64,000 nucleotides of DNA from an uncultured Pseudohongiella sp. (GTDB taxonomy: Bacteria > Pseudomonadota > Gammaproteobacteria > Pseudomonadales > Pseudohongiellaceae): positions 46,349-110,348 of the forward strand of contig CACAEJ010000003.1 of the NCBI GenBank assembly GCA_902531515.1, given 5' to 3'. The translations under genes were made by a program, and so were the position numbers. Below are positions 37,606 through 47,066 of the stretch, in pieces (the stretch's first letter is position 1; each line of letters starts with the position of its first letter). The notes beneath the pieces were generated by a model. It was not told where the DNA came from and ran no database searches. It saw nothing but the letters and a program-made list of their open reading frames with translations.

Positions 37606-38904
37606 ATGGTTAGCCCAAAACAGAATGCGGCGCTGTTGAGTTTTCTTCAGCGATCTCCTACCCCGTTCCACGCTGTTGAAAATCTTGCTGCGATGCTCGA
37701 GGAAAATGGCTTTAAGTATCTCAATGAGAGCGAACCTTGGAAAATTAGCAGGGACAGAGGTTATTTCGTAATAAGAAATAACTCGGCATTAATAGCATTT
37801 CGTCCAGGGTTAAAAGATGTCTTAGCTACTGGAATTCGCGCGACTGGATCTCATACAGATAGCCCATGCTTGAAGTTGAAACCTGATCCGATTTTTTCGA
37901 ATAGTGGTTATACCCAACTAGGCGTCGAAGTCTACGGAGGCGTACTGTTGCGGCCTTGGTTTGATAGGGACCTTTCTGTCGCTGGGCGTGTTGATTTTCA
38001 ATTGAAAAATGGGAATTTATGTTCAAGCTTGGTTGATTTTGGATCACCTATCGCGTTTATCCCGAGTTTAGCAATTCATTTGGATAGAGGAGCTAATGAT
38101 GGAAGGAAGATTAATCAACAAAAAGAGTTGCCACCAGTAATTCTCAAGGAGTCGCCTGGGAAAAGCTTTTCTTTTGAAGACTTACTCTTGCGTTTAATTA
38201 AAAAGCAACCGAAATTCCGGACAGCAAAAAAAGTTCTCTCGCATGAGCTTTCACTTTATGATATCCAGCCACCAGCTTTGGTTGGTTTAGAAGAAGAATT
38301 TATTGCTTCTGCCCGCTTAGATAATTTATTGAGTTGTTTTTTAAGTTGTAGTGCACTAATTAATTCGAAATCTAAGTATCCAAGCTTAATGGTATGCAAT
38401 GACCATGAAGAGGTAGGGAGTGTATCTACATCGGGTGCCCAGGGACCATTTCTTCGCTCAGTTGTAGAGAGAATAATTCGTAATGAAACTGAATCAAGCG
38501 ATGCTATCGAAAGAGTGATAAGGAAATCGAATTTCTGGTCGATAGATAATGCACATGGCATTCATCCTAACTACAGCGAAAAGCATGATAATAATCATTC
38601 CCCTCAAATTAATGCCGGCCCTGTAATAAAGATAAATGCTAATCAAAGGTATGCAAGTAACAGCAGATCAATTGCTTTATTTAAGTCAATTTGCAACCAG
38701 CAAGATGTTCCATATCAATCATTTGTAATGAGAAGTGATATGGCTTGTGGTTCAACGATTGGACCCATGACTTCAGCTGGATTGGGTATAGAAACTCTTG
38801 ATATTGGTTTGGCGAGCTTTGGAATGCATTCAATTAGAGAAATGTCTGGGGCAAAGGACCCTAAGCTGCTCCTGAAAGCTGTTACAGCCTTTTACGATCG
38901 TTAA
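37606..38904 (+). CDS. apeB: M18 family aminopeptidase
   Basis: Zinc aminopeptidase preferring acidic residues (aspartyl aminopeptidase type). The 432-residue protein has the metal motifs T-G-S-H-T-D-S (about 82-88), C-N-D-H-E-E-V-G-S (about 264-272) and a terminal S-F-G-M-H-S-I-R-E pattern. Its stop overlaps the convergent mnmC gene by 4 nt. Confidence 0.93.
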   Translation: MVSPKQNAALLSFLQRSPTPFHAVENLAAMLEENGFKYLNESEPWKISRDRGYFVIRNNSALIAFRPGLKDVLATGIRATGSHTDSPCLKLKPDPIFSNSGYTQLGVEVYGGVLLRPWFDRDLSVAGRVDFQLKNGNLCSSLVDFGSPIAFIPSLAIHLDRGANDGRKINQQKELPPVILKESPGKSFSFEDLLLRLIKKQPKFRTAKKVLSHELSLYDIQPPALVGLEEEFIASARLDNLLSCFLSCSALINSKSKYPSLMVCNDHEEVGSVSTSGAQGPFLRSVVERIIRNETESSDAIERVIRKSNFWSIDNAHGIHPNYSEKHDNNHSPQINAGPVIKINANQRYASNSRSIALFKSICNQQDVPYQSFVMRSDMACGSTIGPMTSAGLGIETLDIGLASFGMHSIREMSGAKDPKLLLKAVTAFYDR

Positions 38905-40847
38905 ATTCTTTGTTTTTTTAAACCTTTAACAATGATGCGCGACGGGCATATTAAATTTGAATGCCGCTTCGATACGGGTGATGGTTCTTGATTAATAAAG
39001 CTGGCGATTATCTCTGCGCCAAAAGAGCTAGTACTTAGTCCATTTGAACCATGTCCGGCAGTAATGAATAGATTTGGCCAGAAACATTCATCCGTAATAT
39101 TGAATTTTGCTTTCGCATTCCGCCTGAGATGAGCCAATTCTTTTCTAGCGAGAGCAATATTAGGCACTCTGCCTATGTATGGAACTCTGTCGGGCGTACC
39201 ACACCTCGTGCCAGCTTCGCTTCCTTTGATTCTGTTTAAAAGAAAAGAATGATTAGCAAAAGCTCGATTGGCCCCATCTAAATTCTCTTTTACGGCCCTA
39301 AGTTTCGAAGACTCCGACAGGAATTTTTCATATGTAGCTGCAACTAAATGACCTTTTCCCTCAAAAGATGTAGAGGGGAAAATAGTCTTTTCTCCACATA
39401 TAACTTGATTAGGTTCGTCTTGTCTTTGATCTTTTTGAAACCAATTCGAATAGCCATGAGTGATCGAGATCGGGAGAAATTCAGTTTGATTGAATTGGGT
39501 TAAACAATGACTATTCGCAATGATTACTGTTTTTACTTGAGCAATCGCATTTTGTGATGATGAGTAAAGAGTCCATGCTCCATTACTGTACTTAATACTA
39601 TGAATAGGTGAACTATAGTTCTTTGTAATTTTATTTTCGTCGAGATAAAAGCTACACAATTTTCCTGCCTCAACGAAGCCGCCATCAGGGAAATATAATC
39701 CTCCTGTCGACAAGTTGAGCTTTGAAAGATCTTTTACTTGCTTTTTTGTCAGTGTATGAAAAATGCTATTGGGATAGATTGCACGATAAGTTTTCTGACT
39801 AATATTTGTACGTTTATTCAGCGCTCTCTCCAATTGTATTACTCCTGTTCTATTCCACCCAATATCTCTATCAATAGAATGTAGATCAAATTGCGAGCCT
39901 GCATATAAATAGCTATGCAGAAAAAATTCTGATTCAGGTGAGATGACTTTAAATAGTCTTGGTCTTAGGGCTAAAAGCGAAATGCGAGTTAGGTCATTTT
40001 CTTTAGACTCAAAAAGCTGAACTGAAATATGTCTTTTTGCTAGGCTAAAGGCCGCTGCACATCCCGCGATCCCTGCACCTATTACTGCTACAGAATCAGA
40101 TGTATCTTCTTTTTTAGCTTGATTTCGAGGAGCTTCGTAATTGGCTATGAAATTTGCAACTGTCATGTGGCGCTTGCGACCGAATCCGGATGATTTTTTA
40201 ACCTCAAATCCGTTAGTTTCAAGATTACGTCTAAAAGATCCTGCGGCACTATAACTTGAAAGCGTAGTTCCATGGTCACTCAATTGTGAGATTTTCTTAC
40301 ATATAAAGCTGGTCCAGATGCTGGGGTTAGTTTTAGGTGAAAAGCCATCGATAAACCAGGCTGATATTTTAAGACTTCTTAAATCGAAGTCTGATATTTC
40401 ATGTTTAACGTCTCCGTAATGCAGATCAAGTGTTATATTTTCTGAGAATTGTATTCGATGGCATCCACTAATGAGCTTCGGAAGTTTGCTTAAAAGAACA
40501 TGACTAAACTTTTTTAACTCAGGGAAATTTTTGAAGAACTTCTGGGTCTGTTTTTGCGTCGGCGGATTTTTTTCAAATGCAATATAATGAAGTTGTTTGC
40601 CAATTCTATGTTCTGTATGAAGTGCGGCTGTAAGAATAAAGTTTAATCCAAAACCGAAGCCAATTTCGGCGACTATGAATCGCTTCTCCTTCGAGGTGGT
40701 CCAGCGGTTCGCCAATCCGTTTGAATTTAAATAAACGTGCTTACACTCCTCCAGAGGATTGTCATCAGAATAATAGCGATCCTCGTATTTTTTTGAGAAT
40801 GGTATTTTTGAATTCAGCCATTGAAGTTCTGGTGGTTTAAGTTCCAT
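38901..40847 (-). CDS. mnmC: bifunctional tRNA mnm5s2U34 synthase MnmC
   Basis: Completes wobble U34 modification: an FAD oxidase removes the carboxymethyl group and a methyltransferase methylates the resulting aminomethyl group. The 648-residue protein carries the N-terminal SAM methyltransferase (about 1-240; E-I-G-F-G-F-G-L-N-F and D-G-F-S-P-K-T-N-P) and the C-terminal FAD domain (about 250-640; V-I-G-A-G-I-A-G-C-A). Order and length are typical of the fused form. Confidence 0.93.
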   Translation of the reverse strand: MELKPPELQWLNSKIPFSKKYEDRYYSDDNPLEECKHVYLNSNGLANRWTTSKEKRFIVAEIGFGFGLNFILTAALHTEHRIGKQLHYIAFEKNPPTQKQTQKFFKNFPELKKFSHVLLSKLPKLISGCHRIQFSENITLDLHYGDVKHEISDFDLRSLKISAWFIDGFSPKTNPSIWTSFICKKISQLSDHGTTLSSYSAAGSFRRNLETNGFEVKKSSGFGRKRHMTVANFIANYEAPRNQAKKEDTSDSVAVIGAGIAGCAAAFSLAKRHISVQLFESKENDLTRISLLALRPRLFKVISPESEFFLHSYLYAGSQFDLHSIDRDIGWNRTGVIQLERALNKRTNISQKTYRAIYPNSIFHTLTKKQVKDLSKLNLSTGGLYFPDGGFVEAGKLCSFYLDENKITKNYSSPIHSIKYSNGAWTLYSSSQNAIAQVKTVIIANSHCLTQFNQTEFLPISITHGYSNWFQKDQRQDEPNQVICGEKTIFPSTSFEGKGHLVAATYEKFLSESSKLRAVKENLDGANRAFANHSFLLNRIKGSEAGTRCGTPDRVPYIGRVPNIALARKELAHLRRNAKAKFNITDECFWPNLFITAGHGSNGLSTSSFGAEIIASFINQEPSPVSKRHSNLICPSRIIVKGLKKQRI

Positions 40848-41090
40848 GCTGCATAAATACTTTTCTGGGATACATAGCAGAATATATACTCTTTTTAATT
40901 ATTGCACTAAACAAGAGTTAATAAAATTACCATAAACTCGTCAGGTCGTTCGTCATTGAGCTTGTACACAATGTAGAAAATATGGTTTTTACTGCACGTA
41001 GTTAAAGCTTAATAGCGTAATATTATGTAATAGATCCTTTGTGGCGTTTCAAACGTAATAGATATACGATAATTATCAGTATTGTACAAA

Positions 41091-41846
41091 ATGAGATATC
41101 TATATTTGAAATATCGAATTCTTCTGTTGCTTGTTTTTGTTGGTAATAGTGTGACCTTGGACGCTGAGGGGCAGAATGCTTATGTAGTTGATGACATTGT
41201 GAAAATACCAGTGCTTAGCTTCGGGGCCAGCGCGTACAGCCTTGACTTGCAACTCATTCCAAATACCGATCCAGTTGAGTTGGTACTGGTGGCTACGATT
41301 GATATAACATCGTCCAAGCCCAGTTTTTCAAACGCAAGTAGTTTTGCAAATAACATATTGACTATACCTACGCTGACTGTGGGTAGTTCTTCCTACAGAA
41401 TTGAACTAGTACTGGTATCTGTTGAACCAACGGTTGTTCTCCAACTTTCTAAAATCGACCTACTTCCGGCAGTGACTAATCCATCATTGAATTCGCAACC
41501 TGCGCCTGTAAAGACGAATTTCGAAAAAGCTCAGGCGCTTTTTAATAGTTCGATTGAACAGAGTATAGTTCAATCTATATGTGTTTCTTGCCATAGACAG
41601 GGTAGATCTGCGGGTGGCACTTCTTTGATATTCGTGCGCTCTAATGAAACCTCTCAAGGAGATAACATTGCCGCCTTTGAAGCCCTTCTGAAGCGTCGTA
41701 CTGATGGTATAGATTATATTCTTAGGAAGGTAAGCGGAAATGGTCACGGCGGAGGCAGACAGTTAGTCATAGGCAGTGCGGGTTATAATAATCTCTCAGA
41801 ATTTCTAACATTGCTATCACTCAGCAATTCTGACAACTCTTCTCAT
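41091..41846 (+). CDS. exported protein with two beta repeats and a CxxCH heme-type site
   Basis: Not a recognised family. The 252-residue precursor has a signal peptide (about 1-28). Two copies of a beta repeat follow: I-V-K-I-P-V-L-S-F-G-A-S-A-Y near residues 36-49 and I-L-T-I-P-T-L-T-V-G-S-S-S-Y near 89-102, each ending in a hydrophobic strand. A linker rich in Pro and Asn (about 125-142) leads to one C-V-S-C-H (164-168), and H219 in G-N-G-H-G-G could be a second ligand. It may be a small c-type cytochrome anchored by a beta domain. It precedes the DUF4266 cluster by about 155 bp, so it may share a function with it. A TTG three codons upstream (41082) is a possible start. Confidence 0.65.
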
Positions 41847-42004
41847 TGAGATTCTCGGAAAATTACTCGTAATTTGCGAAAGCTGCTACAATATTGAGGC
41901 ATCACTATGCTGAAGGAGTTATGCACGCCTTCTTATTATTTACTGCTGGTCGGTACTGGTGTGGATTCGTAAGATGAATAGAAAAATTTGGGTGTGAAAT
42001 TATT

Positions 42005-42223
42005 ATGAAATTTTTCAAATTTCTGTTGATACTCATTTTGAGCATAAGCGTCTTGGGTGGTTGCCAGCAAGTTCATCCATGGGAAAGGGGCATGTTAGCA
42101 AGACCGGAAATGGCATGGGATAGCGATCCTTTGGGTGCTTTGCTGCAAGATCATATTTTTTTTAGCAAAGAGGCTTCGTCAGGTGGCGACACAGCAGCTG
42201 GAGGTGGTTGCGGCTGTAATTAA
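42005..42223 (+). CDS. DUF4266 lipoprotein
   Basis: A 72-residue precursor with a lipobox ending at C20 (V-L-G-G-C), the family core H-P-W-E-R-G-x-L-A-x-P-x-M near 29-41, and a glycine-rich tail ending G-G-G-C-G-C-N, whose two cysteines suggest metal or cofactor binding. DUF4266 genes recur beside DUF3570 and ApbE; the biochemical role is unknown. Confidence 0.9.
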   Translation: MKFFKFLLILILSISVLGGCQQVHPWERGMLARPEMAWDSDPLGALLQDHIFFSKEASSGGDTAAGGGCGCN

Positions 42224-42245
42224 AACTAGCTAAGAGAATAGTTAA

Positions 42246-43403
42246 TTGAAATCTCGGAAATCTAAGGGTCTGATAGCTCTCTCAACAACTGCCTTAGCGT
42301 TGCCGGGAATTTCTATATCTGATGCCCCTCCATTACAATCCACCGCTTCTTATAAAATATCCAACTATAGCGAAGATGATTTAGAGAGAAGTGAATCGCC
42401 TTTCGGTGACTTAGAGCGTTACGACATCGATGTTCACCAATTCAAGTTGATTTCACCGATCGGAAGAGACTTCTCATTTTCATTGGATGCAAACCACGAA
42501 ACTATGTCAGGCGCCTCTCCTTGGTATACCTCGAGCGATAGTAATGGTGATCCAATAGTTTCTCTAAGCGGTGCGAGCGGGATCTACGACGAACGAAGTG
42601 AAGTTTCTTTCAGTACAAGTTATTACCTTAATGCAGGAACTGTGTCCGGAATAGTTGGTTACTCGGAGGAGAATGACTATCGAGCTATCTATTATGCGTT
42701 GGGGGGTAGTCGGAATTTTAACAACGAGTTAACAACTTTATCATTCGGATATAGTTATTCATCTGATGAAATCTTTCCCACGGACGCAGATTTATTTAAT
42801 CGTATTAAACATGAAAGAAAAAACAGTAAATCTGGTGTTATCTCGGTCAGTCAAATTATATCTCAGAATTCTGTTTATCAAGTATCATTGAGTATTTCAG
42901 AGCAATCTGGATTTTTAAGTGATCCATACAAATTGTTAGACGTTAGACCAAGCAATAAAACACAAGTAGCGGTTACTAATTCATTTAGACATTTCTTTCA
43001 AAAAAATAATGCTGCTGTTCATGTCAATTACCGTTATTATCATGATGATTTTGGAATAAGTTCGCATACTATCGATAGTAGCTGGCATCAAAATATTGGT
43101 AGATCTCTTCGAGTAGTGCCCAACATCCGCTACTATACTCAATCCGCTGCGAACTTCTTCACCAATATTGATGATTTCGCTCAACCAAGAAATCAATACC
43201 AGTCAAGTGATTATCGTCTATCAGCTTTCGGCGCATTGAGTGGTGGAATTGATTTTGTCTTCAACTATGGGCGATGGTCAACAATTTTGTCGGCAGAGAG
43301 ATATGTTGCAAACGACAATTTTGCCGGATATACGATAAACAGACCTAGCACTGCGTTGGTGAGATTTAATCGATTTTCGATTGGCTTTGAATATATCTTT
43401 TAA
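42246..43403 (+). CDS. DUF3570 outer-membrane-type protein with two SGAS motifs
   Basis: A 385-residue protein starting at TTG, with an N-terminal signal region (A-L-S-T-T-A-L-A-L-P-G, about 11-21) and a C-terminal phenylalanine (F-E-Y-I-F) after many alternating beta strands, consistent with an outer-membrane beta barrel. Two S-G-A-S motifs occur at 88-91 (preceded by E85-T-M) and 108-111 (preceded by V-S-L). They resemble the D-x-x-S/T-G-A-S/T sites at which ApbE attaches FMN. Whether DUF3570 proteins are flavinylated is not known to me. The stop overlaps the ATG of the apbE gene. Confidence 0.85.
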   Translation: MKSRKSKGLIALSTTALALPGISISDAPPLQSTASYKISNYSEDDLERSESPFGDLERYDIDVHQFKLISPIGRDFSFSLDANHETMSGASPWYTSSDSNGDPIVSLSGASGIYDERSEVSFSTSYYLNAGTVSGIVGYSEENDYRAIYYALGGSRNFNNELTTLSFGYSYSSDEIFPTDADLFNRIKHERKNSKSGVISVSQIISQNSVYQVSLSISEQSGFLSDPYKLLDVRPSNKTQVAVTNSFRHFFQKNNAAVHVNYRYYHDDFGISSHTIDSSWHQNIGRSLRVVPNIRYYTQSAANFFTNIDDFAQPRNQYQSSDYRLSAFGALSGGIDFVFNYGRWSTILSAERYVANDNFAGYTINRPSTALVRFNRFSIGFEYIF

Positions 43404-44317
43404 TGACCCTCAATGCTGAAACAAGTGAAATAAAAACTTGCTCTTTTAGAGCAATGGGGAGTGATTGCGAATTTCATCTGTGCTTTGAGGACGCGTCAGA
43501 TTTGCATTTTGTTTCTAAGCGTATGCTAGGTGAGTTGGAAAGGTTGGAAAGCAAGTATTCGAAGTTTCGAAAAGATAGCTTTCTTTCCCAAATCAATCTA
43601 GCAGCAAGCAAGGGAGACGAAATTAGAATTGATGATGAGACTCAGTCTTTGTTAACGCATGCGATGAATTGTTTCGAGCAGAGCGAAGGCCTGTTCGACA
43701 TCACGGCTGGTAAATTGAACTCTTTATGGGATTTCAAGGAGAAGAAAGTCCCATCTGCGGAAGAAATAGACCTAGCGCTTTCTTTGACCGACTTCACCAA
43801 GGTGTCGTGGACTAACGGAATACTGTCTATGCCTGCAGGAATGAATTTAGATTTTGGCGGGATTGTTAAAGAATATGCAGCTGATACTCTTGCCGTTTTG
43901 GCGAAAAAATTGGGAGTTAAGTATGGGCTAATAAATCTTGGTGGTGATATAGCTACTGTAGGTTATAAGCCAGACGATGTACCTTGGAAGGTTGGTATTA
44001 CTGATCCCAGAAGTACTAAAACAGAAATCGCCACTATCAATATTTACTCTGGAGGTTTGGCAACGAGCGGCGATTATAAGCGCTTCTTTATTTACAAAGG
44101 AGAGAGATTCAGTCATATCTTAAACCCAAAAACAGGTTTTCCTAGCACAGGTCTGAGGGCTGTCAGCGTAGCAGCGAATTTATGCACGGTTGCTGGTTCT
44201 ATTGCAACTATAGCAATGCTGAAAGACGAACCTGATGCCATCAAGTGGCTTAATGGCCTTGATATACCCTTTGTTACGATGGATTCAAATTTAAGCATTC
44301 TAAAAAATGATGCTTAA
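43403..44317 (+). CDS. apbE: FAD:protein FMN transferase (ApbE family)
   Basis: Transfers FMN from FAD to a Thr/Ser of target proteins. The 304-residue protein has family motifs: F-R-A-M-G-S near the start, D-I-T-A-G-K-L near 96, N-L-D-F-G-G-I-V-K-E-Y near 150, L-I-N-L-G-G-D-I, and S-H-I-L-N-P-K-T-G-F-P. No signal peptide or lipobox is evident, unusual for ApbE, so it may act in the cytoplasm before export or rely on a non-standard signal. Its start overlaps the DUF3570 stop, so it is translationally coupled to the presumed substrate. Confidence 0.9.
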   Translation: MTLNAETSEIKTCSFRAMGSDCEFHLCFEDASDLHFVSKRMLGELERLESKYSKFRKDSFLSQINLAASKGDEIRIDDETQSLLTHAMNCFEQSEGLFDITAGKLNSLWDFKEKKVPSAEEIDLALSLTDFTKVSWTNGILSMPAGMNLDFGGIVKEYAADTLAVLAKKLGVKYGLINLGGDIATVGYKPDDVPWKVGITDPRSTKTEIATINIYSGGLATSGDYKRFFIYKGERFSHILNPKTGFPSTGLRAVSVAANLCTVAGSIATIAMLKDEPDAIKWLNGLDIPFVTMDSNLSILKNDA

Positions 44318-44424
44318 CTAAGTGCCGAAATTAAAATTGTTGTAAGTTTGTCATTTTCAGTCTTGTTCTTGATCCCATGTCTTGTTGCGGAAACACTGGC
44401 ATCAATGATTTATTGGAGTAAAAT

Positions 44425-44445
44425 ATGAAGATGTCTGATTGGTAA
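44425..44445 (+). other. possible six-codon upstream reading frame before prfB
   Basis: A GGAG at 44415-44418 precedes ATG at 44425, encoding M-K-M-S-D-W and a TAA, ending 11 nt before the prfB ATG at 44457, which itself lacks a good ribosome site. The mini frame could serve as a leader that feeds ribosomes to prfB. Evidence is positional only. Confidence 0.35.
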
Positions 44446-44456
44446 GAATAGTATTA

Positions 44457-45555
44457 ATGATAGAAGTAAATAGTACACTAGCTAAACTTAAAGAATTTAC
44501 TGAGCGCATACAAAATCTCAGGGGGTATCTTTGACTTTGAGATAAAGCGAGAACGGTTAACGGAGGTTGAGTTAGAGCTAGCAGAGTCAACAGTTTGGAG
44601 TAGGCCGGAGTATGCTCAAGCTCTAGGTAAGGAAAGGGCAAGACTAGAGTCAATCGTCCATACTATTGAGCAATTACAGTCGGGTGTACAAGAGACCGAA
44701 GAGTTATTTCTCTTGGCAGATGAAGAAAAGGATGAAGAGTTATATCTAGCGGCGAATAATGACTTTTTGCGCATAGAAGAGAATCTAGAGTTGCTTGAAT
44801 TTCGGAGGATGTTCTCAGGAGAAATGGATTCTGCGAACGCATACCTTGAGATTCAGGCGGGTTCGGGAGGGACTGAGGCCCAAGATTGGGCCGAAATGAT
44901 GCTCCGGATGTATTTGCGCTGGGGAGAGGAGAAAGGGTTCAACACGCAGTTAGTGGAAGTGTCAGGGGGAGATGTCGCTGGCATAAAGAGTGCAACAGTG
45001 CAATTCACAGGAGATTTTGCATTCGGCTGGCTTCGCACGGAAACCGGAGTCCATCGGTTAGTGCGAAAGTCACCATTTGACTCAGGTAATCGTCGTCACA
45101 CATCGTTCGCGTCCGTCTTTGTTTCTCCTGAAATCAGTGATGATATTGAGGTTGATCTTGATATGTCGGACGTTCGAATTGATACATACAGGTCAAGTGG
45201 GGCAGGAGGGCAGCATGTTAATAAAACCGATTCCGCTGTTAGACTGACCCATGAGCCGTCCGGGATAGTCGTTCAGTGTCAAAGCCAAAGATCGCAGCAT
45301 AAGAACAAGGATATGGCTCTCAAACAACTAAAAGCAAAACTTTATGAGTTAGAGGAACTAAAGCGAAAAGAGAAAGCGCAGTCTGTTGAGGAGTCTAAAG
45401 CAGACATAGGTTGGGGCAGCCAGATTCGCTCCTATGTTTTAGATGCTTCGAGAATCAAAGATTTAAGGACAAATGTTGAGGTAACAAGCACTGGTGCTGT
45501 TTTAGATGGAGATCTTGATCCATTTATCGAAGCAAGCCTTAAAATGGGTCTATAG
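44457..45555 (+). CDS. prfB: peptide chain release factor 2, with programmed +1 frameshift
   Basis: Terminates translation at UGA and UAA. The reading frame begins at 44457 and runs 25 codons to an in-frame TGA (44532-44534), then continues after a +1 shift for 340 codons. The total of 365 residues equals E. coli RF2. The second part carries the RF2 stop-recognition region and the catalytic G-G-Q motif in [11 protein letters not shown]. Its own supply is autoregulated: low RF2 lets ribosomes stall at UGA and shift. The gene lies before lysS as in E. coli. Confidence 0.97.
44520..44535 (+). promoter_or_regulatory. prfB programmed +1 frameshift site
   Basis: AGGGGG (internal Shine-Dalgarno) followed by TAT CTT TGA C, where CTT-T is the slippery site and TGA-C the weak stop. 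This is essentially identical to the E. coli prfB site. The upstream frame ends with L-R-G-Y-L. Confidence 0.97.
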
Positions 45556-45563
45556 GAAAGCAT

Positions 45564-47066
45564 ATGACGGATGACAAGAAAGACGAATTGCTGGCAGAAG
45601 AGAACAACTTAATTTCAATTCGCCGAAAAAAGCTCTCAGAGATAAGAGCAACACGAGAAGCCTACCCTAATGATTTTAAGAAAGGCGTTAGTGCTGCTTG
45701 GATACACTCTGAATTTGAGAAAATGGAAAAACCTGAGCTTGAAGAAATTTCTCAAGAGGTTTCTGCCGCGGGACGAATTGTCAGAATGCGTGGACCTTTT
45801 ATTGTTATTTTAGATGAGGGAGTTCACTTGCAACTCTACCTTAATAGCAAGACACTGCCGGGTGAACTTGGCGAGGAAATTAAGTTACTTGATTTTGGGG
45901 ACATAATCGGAGTCGAAGGCTCAGTTTTTAAGACTAATAAAGGCGAGCTTACCGTTAGAGTCTCGTCTTTCCGGATTCTTACTAAGTCACTTCGCCCTCT
46001 ACCAGATAAACATAAAGGACTTAACGACACCGAGCTTCGTTACAGGCAGCGCTACGTCGATCTTATCGTAAATCAAGACTCCCGAACCGTATTTCAAGTT
46101 CGATCAAAAATAATAAGGACGATCAGAAATTACTTCGAAAGTGCAGACTTTATGGAAGTTGAGACACCTATGATGCAGGTGATACCTGGAGGGGCAACAG
46201 CGAGACCTTTCGTAACTCATCATAACGCTTTAGATCAGGAGATGTATCTTCGAGTAGCTCCCGAACTTTATTTAAAAAGATTAGTCGTTGGAGGTTTTGA
46301 AAAGGTTTTTGAACTTAATAGAAATTTTAGGAATGAAGGACTTTCAACTCGACATAATCCTGAATTTACCATGCTTGAATTCTATCAAGCATACGCGACG
46401 TATTCTGATTTGATGGATTTGACAGAAGATTTGTTCAAAACTCTTTCTCAAGAAGTTTTAGGTGACTCAATTGTTATTTATCAAGGCTCTACTTATGATT
46501 TCTCTAAACCATTTCGAAGAATGACCGTGCTTGAAGCGGTCGAAAACTATTGTGCTGTGAAGCGGGAACAACTTAAGACAAAAGAGGCTGCAATAGATAC
46601 AGCAAAATCACTAGATGTGACTTTGGATGAAAAATGGGAAATTGGTAAAATTGTTATGGAGATATTTGAACAGCGAGTAGAGGCCAAGTTAGACCAACCA
46701 ACCTTTATCACCGAATATCCAATTGAAGTGTCGCCATTAGCAAGGAGAAATGAAATTTCGCCTGAAGTTACGGATCGCTTTGAGTTGATCATTGGAGGTC
46801 GGGAGTTGGCTAATGGGTTTTCTGAGTTGAATGATCCGGAAGATCAGGCGCAAAGATTTGCAATTCAAGCGGTTGAAAAAGATTCAGGTGACAAGGAAGC
46901 TATGCACTTTGATGAAGACTACATTGCCGCACTCGAATACGGCTTGCCTCCAACCGCGGGCGAAGGAATAGGTATAGATCGATTAATAATGTTATTTACT
47001 AATTCGCCTTCTATAAAAGACGTGTTACTTTTCCCGCATATGCGACCTGAAAAAGATAGTGATTGA
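45564..47066 (+). CDS. lysS: lysyl-tRNA synthetase (class II)
   Basis: 500 residues. An OB-fold domain (about 60-165) precedes the class II core, with motif 2 F-R-N-E-G-L-S-T-R-H-N-P-E-F-T near 260-274 and motif 3 G-E-G-I-G-I-D-R-L-I-M-L near 472-483. AGGA lies 6 nt before the start; it follows prfB by 8 nt. The 3' end overlaps the ung start. Confidence 0.97.
   Translation: MTDDKKDELLAEENNLISIRRKKLSEIRATREAYPNDFKKGVSAAWIHSEFEKMEKPELEEISQEVSAAGRIVRMRGPFIVILDEGVHLQLYLNSKTLPGELGEEIKLLDFGDIIGVEGSVFKTNKGELTVRVSSFRILTKSLRPLPDKHKGLNDTELRYRQRYVDLIVNQDSRTVFQVRSKIIRTIRNYFESADFMEVETPMMQVIPGGATARPFVTHHNALDQEMYLRVAPELYLKRLVVGGFEKVFELNRNFRNEGLSTRHNPEFTMLEFYQAYATYSDLMDLTEDLFKTLSQEVLGDSIVIYQGSTYDFSKPFRRMTVLEAVENYCAVKREQLKTKEAAIDTAKSLDVTLDEKWEIGKIVMEIFEQRVEAKLDQPTFITEYPIEVSPLARRNEISPEVTDRFELIIGGRELANGFSELNDPEDQAQRFAIQAVEKDSGDKEAMHFDEDYIAALEYGLPPTAGEGIGIDRLIMLFTNSPSIKDVLLFPHMRPEKDSD

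Noticed and set aside
41908..41980. Small frames with AAGGAG in the gap before the DUF4266 gene
   Set aside because: The ATG lies only 2 nt after the ribosome-like site and encodes 18 residues with no family feature; judged chance.
44402..44653. A minus-strand 83-residue frame across the start of prfB
   Set aside because: It is antisense to the RF2 first frame and shift site, whose conservation explains the sequence.
44713..45555. A 280-residue release factor beginning at 44713
   Set aside because: This is only the downstream part of RF2. The programmed frameshift site at 44520-44535 joins it to a 25-codon first frame starting at 44457.
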